Source: Deltaproteobacteria bacterium (lineage in GTDB: Bacteria; Myxococcota_A; Polyangia; Haliangiales; SHYZ01). From it: a stretch of DNA of 48,392 nt. Position numbers and translations under genes: made by a program. Positions within the stretch are counted from its first letter, which is position 1; each line of letters starts with the position of its first letter. The DNA lies in assembly GCA_016210055.1 (NCBI GenBank), contig JACQUZ010000137.1, positions 1 through 48,392 of the forward strand. Reading direction: 5' to 3'. Below, in pieces: positions 35,795 to 44,783 of this stretch. Under the pieces are notes generated by a model. That model was not told the DNA's origin. It did no database searches and saw only the letters and a list, made by a program, of their open reading frames with translations.

Positions 35795-36766
35795 ATGCGC
35801 GACGCCGTCCTGCTCCTCACCCATAGCGGAGACTTCTTCACCATTGACCGCGTGGCAGAAGCCGTCGCTTCCCGCGGCGCGCGCCCGATTCGCCTGGATA
35901 CCAATCGATTTCCCCAGGAAGCAGAGCTCTCGGCAAGGCTTGGCCAAAGTGGGCTCACCCATCGGCTCAAGTACCGTGGCCAGGTCGTCTTGGCCGAGGA
36001 GGTCCGCGCCGCCTGGCTGCGCCGCATCTGGACTCCCGACATGGAGGAAGACCTCGAGCCGAGCTTGCGGGAAACCTGCTGTTCCGAGTCTTCGGCCGCT
36101 CTTTACGGCTTCCTCGACGGCCTCCACGAAGCACGATGGATCGACCGGCAGGCCAACGTGGACACGGCGTCGGACAAGCTCTACCAGCTTCGCATGGCCC
36201 GAGCCGCGGGCCTTCGCATCCCAGAGACCCTGGTCACCAACAGCGCGGAAGAAGCGCGCGACTTCTTCGCGGGGAATCGCGGGAACGTCGTCGCAAAGCT
36301 TTTCACCCCCGTCAGCATGAGCATGGGACCTGCCGAGCGGTTTGTGTACACCAGCCGCGTCACGGCCGACGACATCGAGCAGGCCGAAGGCCTCCGGCAC
36401 TGCCCGATGGTGTTCCAAGAGCACGTGGCCAAGTCGGTGGAGCTGCGCATCGCCCACGTGGCAGGCAAGCTCTTCATAGGTGCGATCGACGCCTCGCGAT
36501 CCCAGAAGGGCCAGGTCGACTGGCGCCAGGCAGAGCCGGGGGCGTGCGAGTGGCAGCACCACGACGGCATCCCCCACGACGTCGAGCGCCGGCTCCTCGC
36601 CTTCATGGATTTACTGGGACTCACCTACGGCGCCATCGACATGATCGTGACTCCCGATGGGGACCACGTATTCTTGGAGGTGAATCCCGGGGGGGAATGG
36701 GGGATGCTCGAGAAGCACCTGGGGCTCCCGATTTCGCAAGCCATTGCCGACGCGCTGGTGTCGTAG
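35795..36766 (+). CDS. mdnB: Graspetide ATP-grasp ligase, MdnB/MvdC type (amide-forming)
   Basis: A 323-residue ATP-grasp enzyme. The N-terminus LLLTHSGDFFTIDRVAEAV is nearly identical in wording to the MdnB/MvdC family, which closes the Lys-to-acid omega-amide ring after the esters are made. ATP-grasp residues are seen: Lys168 (VVAKLF), Glu209 region (MVFQEH), Arg218 (ELRIA), Asp282 (GAIDMIVTPDG) and Glu295/Asn297 (EVNPGGEWGML). Cys pairs at 95-96 are not typical. The Shine-Dalgarno is weak and a hairpin lies upstream, so expression below precursor level is likely. It is followed by the second ligase with 14 bases between them. Confidence 0.93.
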   Translation: MRDAVLLLTHSGDFFTIDRVAEAVASRGARPIRLDTNRFPQEAELSARLGQSGLTHRLKYRGQVVLAEEVRAAWLRRIWTPDMEEDLEPSLRETCCSESSAALYGFLDGLHEARWIDRQANVDTASDKLYQLRMARAAGLRIPETLVTNSAEEARDFFAGNRGNVVAKLFTPVSMSMGPAERFVYTSRVTADDIEQAEGLRHCPMVFQEHVAKSVELRIAHVAGKLFIGAIDASRSQKGQVDWRQAEPGACEWQHHDGIPHDVERRLLAFMDLLGLTYGAIDMIVTPDGDHVFLEVNPGGEWGMLEKHLGLPISQAIADALVS

Positions 36767-36780
36767 GAAAGGAAACACAA

Positions 36781-37770
36781 GTGTCAGTACTCGTTATTAC
36801 CAAGAGCGATGACCACGAGGGGATCGGACAAGTCCTCGACTTCCTCCGAGAAGACGGCATGCGCGTGGTTCGCATGGATACTGACCGGTTCCCCCTGGAG
36901 ACCTCGCTCTCCATGCACTACACGAAAGGCGGCGAAAAGCTGGTCTTCCAGAGCGAGGAAGGTGAGTTCGACCTGCGCGAGGTGACTTCCGTTTGGTACC
37001 GCCGCTTGAACGCTGCTGGACGGCTCCCCGCGGACATGGAACGGCAACTCCGCGCCGGCGCCGTGCACGAAACCCGCCTGACCATCCTTGGGATGGTCGC
37101 GAGTCTCAAGGCGTTTCACCTGGATCCTTTCCACCACGTGCGCCACGCCGAGAGCAAGCAACTCCAGCTTCAGCTCGCCAAGGAACTCGGCATCGACATC
37201 CCGCGGACCCTCATCACCAATGATCCAGCGAGCGCCCGCGCCTTCTACGACGAGTGCCGCGGCGAAGTGGTGACGAAGATGATGGCGTCCTTCGCGGTCT
37301 ACGACGCGCAGAACCGCGAGAAGGTGGTGTTCACGACGGCCCTCAAGCCCGAAGACATGGGAGAGGCGCTTTTGGACCTGCGCTTTTGCCCGATGACGTT
37401 CCAGGAGCGTGTCCCCAAGTCCGTGGAGCTTCGCGCGACCATCGTCGGCAACAAGGTCTTCACGGCCGCCGTGGACTCGCAGAAGAGCGCCGACACGAAG
37501 GTGGATTGGCGTCGAGACGGGCTTGGGCTCATCGACTCGTGGGTTCCCTACGATCTCCCCAAGGAAGTCGAGGAAAGGCTCCTCGGCCTCATGGCGCATT
37601 TCCGCCTAAACTATGGCGCCGCCGATTTCGTGGTGACGCCCGACGGCCGCCACGTGTTCCTGGAAGTAAACCCGGTGGGAGAGTTCTTCTGGCTCGACAA
37701 GTTCACCGGGCTGCCGATCTCGCGCGCCATCGCAGGCATCCTAGCCGGTCACGGGCGACGAGTTTTCTAA
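36781..37770 (+). CDS. mdnC: Graspetide ATP-grasp ligase, MdnC/MvdD type (ester-forming)
   Basis: A 329-residue ATP-grasp enzyme related to MdnC/MvdD, which makes the two omega-ester (lactone) rings first. The N-terminus MSVLVITKSDDHEGIGQVLD, the VWYRRL motif, FHLDPFHHVRHAESKQLQLQLA and the C-terminal EVNPVGEFFWLDKFTGLPIS fit that family. ATP/metal residues are Lys166, Asp282, Glu295 and Asn297. The start is a GTG with an AGGAAAGGA ribosome site about 8 bases upstream; the long frame further upstream runs through mdnB and is ignored. Confidence 0.93.
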   Translation: MSVLVITKSDDHEGIGQVLDFLREDGMRVVRMDTDRFPLETSLSMHYTKGGEKLVFQSEEGEFDLREVTSVWYRRLNAAGRLPADMERQLRAGAVHETRLTILGMVASLKAFHLDPFHHVRHAESKQLQLQLAKELGIDIPRTLITNDPASARAFYDECRGEVVTKMMASFAVYDAQNREKVVFTTALKPEDMGEALLDLRFCPMTFQERVPKSVELRATIVGNKVFTAAVDSQKSADTKVDWRRDGLGLIDSWVPYDLPKEVEERLLGLMAHFRLNYGAADFVVTPDGRHVFLEVNPVGEFFWLDKFTGLPISRAIAGILAGHGRRVF

Positions 37771-37812
37771 GATCGTTCCATCAGGCCGAGCGTTGTTAGG
37801 GGCAGGACTGCC

Positions 37813-38460
37813 ATGCGCCCCACGACCTGTGTCGTCTCCCTCGTCACTCTTTCCCTCCTCCACGCCACGTCAGCTCCCCTGGCAGAAGCCACATCCACGG
37901 ACGATAGCTACCCCCTGGATTCGCTGCCTCGCGAGGTTTCGCCCAAGGGGAAGATGGAGTGTCCCCACGTAGACCTCGTCCGCTACCATGGAGACGTGGT
38001 TCGCTACCACAAGCCGGTCCTGGTGTACGTCGGGTTCAAGGAGCGCCTCACCCAGTTCGAGGAGGTCGTCCGCGAGGTCGCCATGGAGGTGTACGGTCGC
38101 CCGCCCAAGGTCATTCACCACGCAGGCACCTACAACTGTCGGCGCGTGTCCGGATATCCGGTTCTCTTGAGCGAGCACGGGCTCGGCAATGGGATCGACG
38201 TCGTGGGTTTTGACTTTGCCCCAGCGAGGCGCGTCGCACCCGGTGTTCCTCGCTCTCTTCGAAGAGAATTCCAAGTCCGGCTGGGCAAGCACTGGGACGC
38301 CACGAGCGGGGTGGCGGCGCTCCACGCGCGGTTCCTCCGCACGCTTGCAAGCCGGTTGGTTCAAAAGGGGATTTTTCGTGTCCTTCTTGGCCCAGCGTAC
38401 CCAGGGCACAAGGGGCACTTCCACTTGGACTGCGCGCCTTATCGGCTCGTCGCAATTTGA
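37813..38460 (+). CDS. Exported extensin-like (M15-type fold) protein
   Basis: A 215-residue protein with a signal peptide (MRPTTCVVSLVTLSLLHATS). The C-terminal part matches the bacterial extensin-like domain: YNCRRVSGYPVLLSEHGLGN, GIDVVGF and GHKGHFHLDCAP, where His/Asp/His positions are those that bind zinc in M15 peptidases. Family function is usually unknown but M15 enzymes cleave peptidoglycan or D-Ala peptides. It begins 42 bp after mdnC on the same strand with an AGGA site, so co-transcription with the graspetide genes is plausible; a role in peptide maturation is only conjecture. Confidence 0.82.
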   Translation: MRPTTCVVSLVTLSLLHATSAPLAEATSTDDSYPLDSLPREVSPKGKMECPHVDLVRYHGDVVRYHKPVLVYVGFKERLTQFEEVVREVAMEVYGRPPKVIHHAGTYNCRRVSGYPVLLSEHGLGNGIDVVGFDFAPARRVAPGVPRSLRREFQVRLGKHWDATSGVAALHARFLRTLASRLVQKGIFRVLLGPAYPGHKGHFHLDCAPYRLVAI

Positions 38461-38530
38461 TAGTCACTTGACTTTGCCCTCGATGCCAGAAATCCTCCTA
38501 GGAGCGCCGGCCGTCCGTCCGGAGAGTTGA

Positions 38531-39325
38531 ATGTCGAACGCACGTTTCCTTGCCGCCTTTGGGTTGGCGTCTCTTGGGCTCGTCACGCCTGCATGGGCGC
38601 AGGAGGACCCGATTCCATCTCCCCCAGCGGCGCCGCCCAGTGCAGAACCGCCCGCCGAGCCGGCGTCACCACCGGTGCCGACACCACAAGCCGAGCCAGC
38701 CCCACCACCAGTCGCCGCGCAGCCGGCCCCGGCGTACCCCTATCCTCCTCCGAACTATCGCCCGGCTTACTACACGCCGCCACCAGCCGCGAGCGCGTGG
38801 AGAAGCCCGCAGCGCACGCCCAATCGAGATGGGTTTCTCATTGGCTTCTCGCTGGGGCCCGGCGTGCTCAAGCCGAACGATTGCGACGAATGCGACGGCC
38901 TTGCCGGCCTTGGATTGGAGTTCCACATCGGCGGGATGCTCACGCCCGAGCTCGGGCTGATGCTTGACGCGTCCGCAGTCATGCATGAGCTCACGGACGA
39001 CGAGGTCATGCTCTACAGGACACGCGGATCGGTTGCCCAGGTGATCGGCGCCATTGCCCTCCAGTACTTCGCCACTCGGAACCTGTGGCTGAAGGTGGGC
39101 CTGGGGAGCGCTTCCTGGCAGATCGCCGACGAGAAGGGCAACACCGTCGCCGAGAACGACGACGGCTTCGCCGTGCTCCTTGGGGCGGGCGTCGAGCTCT
39201 ACCAGAGCTCGAGCTTCGCTCTCGACTTGCAACTTCGGTACGCGAACGCCGTGTACAAGGAAGTGGCAGGCAAGCAGCCAAAGTGGAGCAACACCTCATT
39301 CATGCTCGGATTCAACTGGTATTGA
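38531..39325 (+). CDS. Putative outer-membrane beta-barrel protein with Pro-rich N-terminal region
   Basis: A 264-residue protein. It has a signal peptide (residues 1-23, ending TPAWAQ), a Pro/Ala/Tyr-rich stretch (about 25-95), and a beta-barrel-like domain (about 100-264) with alternating strands and a terminal aromatic residue (FMLGFNWY). CDECDG near 117-122 is a paired-cysteine motif. A GGAGAG site precedes the ATG. Family is not recognised; the barrel type resembles porin-like outer-membrane proteins. It lies 70 bp after the extensin-like gene. Confidence 0.75.
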   Translation: MSNARFLAAFGLASLGLVTPAWAQEDPIPSPPAAPPSAEPPAEPASPPVPTPQAEPAPPPVAAQPAPAYPYPPPNYRPAYYTPPPAASAWRSPQRTPNRDGFLIGFSLGPGVLKPNDCDECDGLAGLGLEFHIGGMLTPELGLMLDASAVMHELTDDEVMLYRTRGSVAQVIGAIALQYFATRNLWLKVGLGSASWQIADEKGNTVAENDDGFAVLLGAGVELYQSSSFALDLQLRYANAVYKEVAGKQPKWSNTSFMLGFNWY

Positions 39326-39408
39326 GCCGTCCCGCCTTCGCGACTTGAACCGACCACCATCCGAACCCACAAACATATCGGCACTTTTCTTGGCGGGTTG
39401 GAGGGAGC

Positions 39409-40170
39409 ATGGGCGAGAACGCTCGCGTCCACGCGGCCGAAGGGGAGTGGTTCGACCTCACGCGGTTCCGCCTTAGCGACATGATCGCCCTCGGCGCGGC
39501 GCTGCGTCGAACCGGGGACGACGCCGGTAGCCTCGAGGAGGCGGCCTCGCGGGTGGTGACCTATCTCTATGACCACGTCGCGGCCTCGGAGACGGGTGAG
39601 CGCCAGTGCGTCCTGGTACGCCTCTACAAGACCCACCGCTTTGGCGATCTCGACGCCGGGCTCCAGGAGTTCGCACGAAGGACCGCTTTGGGCCACGTAC
39701 TTACCGAGGACACCCGCTGCCTGGTACTCCTTTCAACGACCGGGGACGAGCCCGCTTGGCGCTCGCGTCACCTCTCCAGCGGGCACCGCGCGATCCCGCT
39801 GTGCAGCGAGCGGATGGTCGACCAGTTTCCGATGATCTCGCAGCTCATCCGCCAGCTTGGAATCCCGGTGGCGTCGATGGTTCGGCCTTCACCCGACCTT
39901 CTTGGCGACACCGAAAAGGGCTTCGACGTGTTCCACGTCCAAGACGCCCGTGGGAGCCCGATCATCCCCGCGCAAGAGGACTTCGTCGTCCCCTATCGCG
40001 TCCGGTCGGTCATCGGGTTCGGCGGGGTCCTCCCGGCAGGCGAGCTGTTCTCCGTGATCATGTTTGCGAAGGTGCCGATCCCAAAGGCCACCGCCGAGCT
40101 CTTCGGCACCATCGCGCTCAGCGTCAAGCTTGCCCTTCTTCCTTGGGTCGGAAAGGTCTTCGCCGAATAA
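39409..40170 (+). CDS. Putative GAF-like sensor protein of a phosphorelay operon
   Basis: A 253-residue protein without transmembrane segments. The C-terminal half (about 150-250), with SVIGFGGVLPAGELFSVIMF and FGTIALSVKLALLP, resembles the input region often fused to histidine kinases. Here it is a separate gene, 3 bases before a kinase without an input domain, so it may be the split-off sensor. The ligand is unknown. It is the first of four tightly packed genes. Confidence 0.7.
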   Translation: MGENARVHAAEGEWFDLTRFRLSDMIALGAALRRTGDDAGSLEEAASRVVTYLYDHVAASETGERQCVLVRLYKTHRFGDLDAGLQEFARRTALGHVLTEDTRCLVLLSTTGDEPAWRSRHLSSGHRAIPLCSERMVDQFPMISQLIRQLGIPVASMVRPSPDLLGDTEKGFDVFHVQDARGSPIIPAQEDFVVPYRVRSVIGFGGVLPAGELFSVIMFAKVPIPKATAELFGTIALSVKLALLPWVGKVFAE

Positions 40171-40173
40171 ACC

Positions 40174-41043
40174 ATGCCCCGTCCGCAGGAACGTGAAGAG
40201 GATGGCACGGCGCTCGTCGAGCTCGTGATCCTCCGGGAGCGTATAGCCGCCTTGGAACAGCTCCTCGCGGTGCTCGAGGCCACCACCATGGACGAGGGCC
40301 GCAGGTCGGAACAACTCGAGAGGGAGATCAAGCTCAAGATCCAAGAGCTCGCCCGTTCGAACGCCGACCTCGAGCAGTTCGCGTACCTGGTGTCGCACGA
40401 CCTCCAAGAGCCGCTTCGCATGGTCGCAAGCTTCTCGCAGCTCCTTAAGAAGCGCCATGGCGAGCACATCGGCGCCGAAGCGAGCGAATTCCTGGGCTAT
40501 GTCCTTGGCGGCACCGAGCGGATGAAGCAGATGATCGACGGCATCCTCACCTACTCTCGGGTGGGGACCCACGGGCGCTCGCTCGCGCCCGTGAATGCCG
40601 AGGAAGTCCTGGCTGAAGTCACCGAGATCCTTCGGCTTGCCATCGAGGAGAGCGGCGCCTTGATCAGCCACGATCCGCTGCCGATGATCCTTGCGGATCG
40701 GCAGCAGTTCGTCCAGCTCCTCATGAACCTCCTCGGCAACGCCCTGAAGTTCCGTGGTCACAATCCGCCCCGTGTTCACGTCTCGGCACGGCGGAGCGAC
40801 GACGAGTGGATTTTCTCCGTGGCCGACAACGGCCGAGGAATCGATCCACGCCACTTTGAGCGCATTTTCCTCCTCTTCCAAAGACTCCACACCGATCACG
40901 AGATCCCGGGCCTCGGCATCGGCCTCGCCGTGGCCAAGCGGATTGTCGAGCGTCATGGCGGGCGCATCTGGGTTGCGTCGGAGCCCGGGCGCGGCTCCAC
41001 GTTCACCTTCACGTTGCCGGCGGAAGGAGGCACCGAGCCGTGA
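40174..41043 (+). CDS. Sensor histidine kinase (no built-in input domain)
   Basis: A 289-residue kinase with an N-terminal coiled coil (about 15-65). The H-box is [15 protein letters not shown] with His75; the N-box, [13 protein letters not shown] boxes DNGRGID and [10 protein letters not shown]. The HDLQEPLR type is common in cyanobacterial and myxobacterial phosphorelays. No transmembrane region, so it is cytosolic; likely paired with the sensor protein upstream. The stop overlaps the next GTG by 4 bases. Confidence 0.93.
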   Translation: MPRPQEREEDGTALVELVILRERIAALEQLLAVLEATTMDEGRRSEQLEREIKLKIQELARSNADLEQFAYLVSHDLQEPLRMVASFSQLLKKRHGEHIGAEASEFLGYVLGGTERMKQMIDGILTYSRVGTHGRSLAPVNAEEVLAEVTEILRLAIEESGALISHDPLPMILADRQQFVQLLMNLLGNALKFRGHNPPRVHVSARRSDDEWIFSVADNGRGIDPRHFERIFLLFQRLHTDHEIPGLGIGLAVAKRIVERHGGRIWVASEPGRGSTFTFTLPAEGGTEP

Positions 41044-41495
41044 GCACGATTCCTGGCCACCGCATAGAGGTCCTCTACGTGGAAGACAACCCAGGTGACG
41101 TGCGCCTCACCACGGAAGCCCTGCGCGAAGCCAAGGTCGTCGCTAGCTTCCACGTGATTGCCGATGGTCTGCAAGCCCTGGCCTACCTCAAGCGCCAGGG
41201 CAAGTACCGCGACGCGACCCTGCCAGACGTGGTCCTCTTGGACCTCAAGCTCCCCGGGATGAGCGGCTGCGAGATCCTCGCGGCAATGAAGGCCGATCCG
41301 GCGCTCAGGAGCATCCCGGTCGTGGTGCTCACCTCGTCGAGGGCCGAGAAGGACATCGCCCAAAGCTATGCCCTCGGCGCAAGTTGCTACATCGTCAAGC
41401 CGGTGGACCTGGACCAGTTCCTCTTCGTTGTCAGGTCGATCAACGAGTTCTGGCTGGAGGTGGTCACCCTTCCCGGAGGAACCCGAGTTCCATGA
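41040..41495 (+). CDS. Single-domain response regulator (Rcp1-like)
   Basis: A 151-residue receiver domain without an output domain. Acidic pocket Glu15-Asp16 (YVEDNPGD), phospho-acceptor Asp68 in [10 protein letters not shown], the Thr/Ser in VVVLTSS and Lys in CYIVKPVD. It is of the type that shuttles phosphate between kinases. The start is a GTG overlapping the kinase stop; the stop overlaps the next ATG by 4 bases, so it is tightly coupled. Confidence 0.93.
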   Translation: MSTIPGHRIEVLYVEDNPGDVRLTTEALREAKVVASFHVIADGLQALAYLKRQGKYRDATLPDVVLLDLKLPGMSGCEILAAMKADPALRSIPVVVLTSSRAEKDIAQSYALGASCYIVKPVDLDQFLFVVRSINEFWLEVVTLPGGTRVP

Positions 41496-43438
41496 AGGTC
41501 CTCGTCGTCGAGGACAATCCGGGCGACGTGCGCCTTCTTCAAGAGGTGTTGCGCGAAGCAGGGGCAAGAACCGTCCAGATCGCCCATGTCTCGCGCCTTG
41601 GCGACGCTCTTTCGCGCATCGAGGAGCGCGACATCGACGTCGTGCTCCTCGACCTGTCTCTCCCCGACAGCCGGGGGTTGGAGACGGTGGAACGCATCCG
41701 TGCCGCAGCGCCCGACCTTCCCGTGGTGATCCTCACGGGATCCTCCGACGAAGGCAATGCAATCGAAGCCCTCGGGCGAGGCGCGCAGGATTACTTGGTC
41801 AAGGGCGAGGTCTCGGCGCGCATGCTCCTCCGCTCCCTAAGGTACGCCCGGGAAAGGCAACGGCAGATCGAGGAGGTCGCCAGGGCACACCGGGACTTGC
41901 GCCAGGTCATCGATCTCGCCCCCGAAGGTATCGTCATCCTTCGTGACGGCAAGCCGCTCTATGTGAATCGTGCATTCGCAAGGAGCCTCGGGTTTCCAGA
42001 AGAAGGGCGGATCCTTACGCGATCCTTCACCGAGCTGGTTCACCCCGACTCCCAGGCCGAGGTCGCGCCGCTCGTCAAAGATGCCGAGGAGGGCGGGCTC
42101 GCTGATGCGGCGCCGGTAACCGCGCGCTTTTTCTGCCGCGCCGGCGACGTGGTGACCTTGGAGATTCTGCGCGGCGGATCGGTGCAATTCGAAGGCGAGC
42201 CCGCCACGATGCTCGCGACCCGCGATGTGACGGAGCGGGAGCGCCTGAGGGCCCGCATGGTGTTGTCAGATCGCATGGCGACCGTGGGCACCATGGCGGG
42301 TGGCGTTGCGCATGCGATTAACAACCCATTGGCCTCGGTCCTCGGGTTCCTTTCCTTCGTGGAGGACGAGCTCCTCCGCCTCGAGCCTGATGTCGCGCCC
42401 ACCCCCACGACGCGAGCCCGCCTCGCGCGCGTGAGGGAAGTCCTTGGCCGCGCGCGGGACAACGCCGATCGGGTGCGCAGCGCCGTCCAGAACCTGATGG
42501 TCTTCTCCGGGGCGGACGCGGCGAAGCTCGTGCCTGTCGACGTGCGAAGGGTCCTCGAGCGCGTGGTCGCCTTGGCGGAGAACGAGGTCCGTCATCGCGC
42601 GCGCCTCCGCCTCTCGCTCGCGCCGATCCCACCTGTCGAAGCCGACGAAGCCCGGTTGGGCCAGGTATTCCTCAACCTCCTCATCAACGCCGCTCAGGCG
42701 ATCCCCGAGGGGAAGGCAGGCAAAAACGAGATAAGCGTCGCCACGAAGACCGACCAGCAAGGCCGAATCGTGGTGGAAGTGCGCGACACCGGCGTTGGGA
42801 TCCGTCGTGAGATCATGGATCGGATCTTCGACCCCTTCTTTACCGCCAGGCCCGTGGGCATGGCGACCGGACTGGGGCTCAGCATCAGCTATGGGATCGT
42901 GAGCTCCCTCGGCGGAGAGATCGAAGTGGAGAGCCAGGTCGGCCGTGGGAGCGTCTTCCGGGTCATCCTCCCGCCCACGGCCAAGGCAGTGCCGATCGAG
43001 GAGATGCCGGCCGCCTCCCCGCCCCGAGCTCCCAGGCGGGCGAGCGTCCTCGTCGTCGACGACGAGGAAGACCTGGGCGTGGTGCTCGAGATGGCATTGC
43101 CGGAGCATGACGTCGCCTGGGTGCAGAGTGGCAAGGAAGCGCTCGAGAGGATTCGGGCCGGCGAGCACTACGACGTGGTGCTCACCGACCTCATGATGCC
43201 CAACATGACCGGCATGGAGCTCCACGAGGAGGCCGTGCGGACGTCACCCGACCTCGCGGACCGGTTTGTCTTCATGACCGGCGGCGCGTTCACCCCGCGG
43301 GCCCGCGACTTCCTGGAACGGGTGGGTCGGCCGTGGCTCCAGAAGCCATTCGACCTGGGGAGCCTGCGCGATGTGGTCAACGCTGCGGTCCTTGGGCCTA
43401 GTACCCCGCCACAGCAGGGTGCTAGCTCCCCGTCTTGA
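41492..43438 (+). CDS. Hybrid signalling protein: REC-PAS-histidine kinase-REC
   Basis: A 648-residue protein starting at the ATG at 41492 ([17 protein letters not shown]). N-terminal receiver with Asp54 ([11 protein letters not shown]), then PAS (about 130-245, [20 protein letters not shown]), kinase core with H-box [13 protein letters not shown] (His274), N-box ([15 protein letters not shown]), ATP lid ([16 protein letters not shown]), and a terminal receiver with Asp566 ([13 protein letters not shown]). It lies last in the operon; the terminal receiver may pass phosphate on. The 3' end overlaps the MFS gene by 17 bases (convergent). Confidence 0.92.
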   Translation: MKVLVVEDNPGDVRLLQEVLREAGARTVQIAHVSRLGDALSRIEERDIDVVLLDLSLPDSRGLETVERIRAAAPDLPVVILTGSSDEGNAIEALGRGAQDYLVKGEVSARMLLRSLRYARERQRQIEEVARAHRDLRQVIDLAPEGIVILRDGKPLYVNRAFARSLGFPEEGRILTRSFTELVHPDSQAEVAPLVKDAEEGGLADAAPVTARFFCRAGDVVTLEILRGGSVQFEGEPATMLATRDVTERERLRARMVLSDRMATVGTMAGGVAHAINNPLASVLGFLSFVEDELLRLEPDVAPTPTTRARLARVREVLGRARDNADRVRSAVQNLMVFSGADAAKLVPVDVRRVLERVVALAENEVRHRARLRLSLAPIPPVEADEARLGQVFLNLLINAAQAIPEGKAGKNEISVATKTDQQGRIVVEVRDTGVGIRREIMDRIFDPFFTARPVGMATGLGLSISYGIVSSLGGEIEVESQVGRGSVFRVILPPTAKAVPIEEMPAASPPRAPRRASVLVVDDEEDLGVVLEMALPEHDVAWVQSGKEALERIRAGEHYDVVLTDLMMPNMTGMELHEEAVRTSPDLADRFVFMTGGAFTPRARDFLERVGRPWLQKPFDLGSLRDVVNAAVLGPSTPPQQGASSPS

Positions 43439-44624
43439 CGCCACCCCGTGGCATTCCCAGCCCCATGCCCAGCGCCGCCACGAGCGCGAGTGCCGACGCC
43501 ACTCCGAACGCCGCGCCATGGCCCAAGCCCTCCCAAATCAAGCCGAACCCCAGGGATGCCGGGAGCGCACAGATCCCGACGACGAAGTGGAAAAAGCCGA
43601 ACGAGCGGCCGCGCTGCTCCTCGGGTGCCAAGTCCGCCACCAGGGCCTTCTGCGCACCCTCGGTAAGGGCGTAGTAGGCCCCGTACAGGACAAAAAGCGC
43701 CCACGCGTGCCACTCTGCATGCGCGACTGCGAAACCCAAATATGCAAGCGCGTGCACGATCCAGCCCGTCACGATGACGCGCTTTCGGCCCAACCGATCG
43801 CTCTGCGCACCCATTGGCGTTGCGAGGGACGACTTGACCGCGTGGAACAGGGCCCAGAGCAGCGGGACGAGCGAAACCGGCACGCCGAGATCCGCGGCGC
43901 GGAGCAGGAGAAACGCGTCGCTCGAGCTGCTCAACGTGAACAAGGCCACCAGGGCAAGATAACGCTTGATGAGCGGAGGAAGGGGCGCCTTGCCGCCAAC
44001 TCGCGCTCGTTCTGCCAGGACGGGCGCCCGAGGCTCCTTGACGCCGAAGACGATCATGAGCATCGCAGCCGCCGCCGGAATGGCCGCCAGGGCGAACACC
44101 GTGCGGGTCCCCAAGCCGATCCCGAGGAGCGCGAGCGCGACCAGGGGACCTACGAGCGCACCGGCGTGGTCCATGGCGCGGTGGAACCCGTAGGCTTTCC
44201 CCAGGCGATCGGCTGGCGTCACCTGCGCGATGAGCGCGTCCCGGGGCGACGAGCGGATGCCCTTGCCGACCCGATCCGTAAATCGGATGGTGAGCACGTG
44301 CCAAGGTACGAGGGCCAGTGAGACGAGGGGGCGCGCCGCCGACGAAAGGCCGTAACCCAACAAGACCAGGCCCTTCTTGCGTGGCAGACGATCGGCCACC
44401 TGGCCAGAAGCAAGCTTCAAGAAGGCAGCGGTGGTTTCAGCGACCCCCTCGACGAGTCCCACGTACGCTCCTCCGGCGCCGAGCGACACCAGGAAAACCG
44501 GGAGAAGCGGGTAGATCATTTCGCTCGAGAGGTCGGTCAGGAGCGATACGGCTCCAAGAGCGACGACGGTAGGGCCGAGGGGCTTCGCAGTGGCTGGCGC
44601 AGGGTCTTGACTCGCGGGCTTCAC
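43422..44624 (-). CDS. Major facilitator superfamily transporter
   Basis: A 400-residue, 12-helix MFS protein. Signatures: SLLTDLSSEMIYPLLPVFLV, the loop 2-3 motif GQVADRLPRKKGL, RVGKGIRSSPRDALIA, and GAQSDRLGRKRVIV in the second half. This group is similar to the bacterial YfkF/YxlH-like and Pi-type drug exporters; the substrate is unknown. The start is the GTG at 44624, since the preceding frame reads through low-complexity sequence. An ATG in the first helix would lose little. Confidence 0.88.
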   Translation of the reverse strand: MKPASQDPAPATAKPLGPTVVALGAVSLLTDLSSEMIYPLLPVFLVSLGAGGAYVGLVEGVAETTAAFLKLASGQVADRLPRKKGLVLLGYGLSSAARPLVSLALVPWHVLTIRFTDRVGKGIRSSPRDALIAQVTPADRLGKAYGFHRAMDHAGALVGPLVALALLGIGLGTRTVFALAAIPAAAAMLMIVFGVKEPRAPVLAERARVGGKAPLPPLIKRYLALVALFTLSSSSDAFLLLRAADLGVPVSLVPLLWALFHAVKSSLATPMGAQSDRLGRKRVIVTGWIVHALAYLGFAVAHAEWHAWALFVLYGAYYALTEGAQKALVADLAPEEQRGRSFGFFHFVVGICALPASLGFGLIWEGLGHGAAFGVASALALVAALGMGLGMPRGGVKTGS

Positions 44625-44663
44625 GATGACGGGGGGAGAGTACCGCTCCGAGCGCTCAAGAGC

Positions 44664-44778
44664 TGTCGAAAAATCGCCCGCTCTTGACTCGATCAGGGGG
44701 GGACTTGCCCGTCCCCCTCGTCGGGCGCAGCCCGACGCGCCTCCCCCCACCGTGCGTTACTCGCACGATTATTCGACA
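44664..44778. repeat. 115-bp palindromic element with terminal inverted repeats (MITE-like)
   Basis: TGTCGAAAAATCG (44664-44676) and CGATTATTCGACA (44766-44778) form 13-base terminal inverted repeats with one mismatch. Between them lie three hairpins: GGGGGAC/GTCCCCC (44698-44717), CGTCGGGC/GCCCGACG (44719-44737) and CGTGCG/CGCACG (44751-44767). It lies between MFS and uvrC and codes for nothing. It may be a small non-autonomous mobile element or an RNA structure at the end of uvrC. Confidence 0.65.
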
Positions 44779-44783
44779 CGTCT

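Noticed and set aside
36136..36780. Extended reading frame upstream of mdnC
   Set aside because: It lies in a different frame across mdnB; the GTG at 36781 has a good ribosome site and matches the family N-terminus.
44698..44767. Hairpins near uvrC as a group II intron or reverse-transcriptase remnant
   Set aside because: Some bases recall a GUGYG intron start on the minus strand, but there is no maturase frame, no domain V/VI pair, and the element ends in its own inverted repeats.
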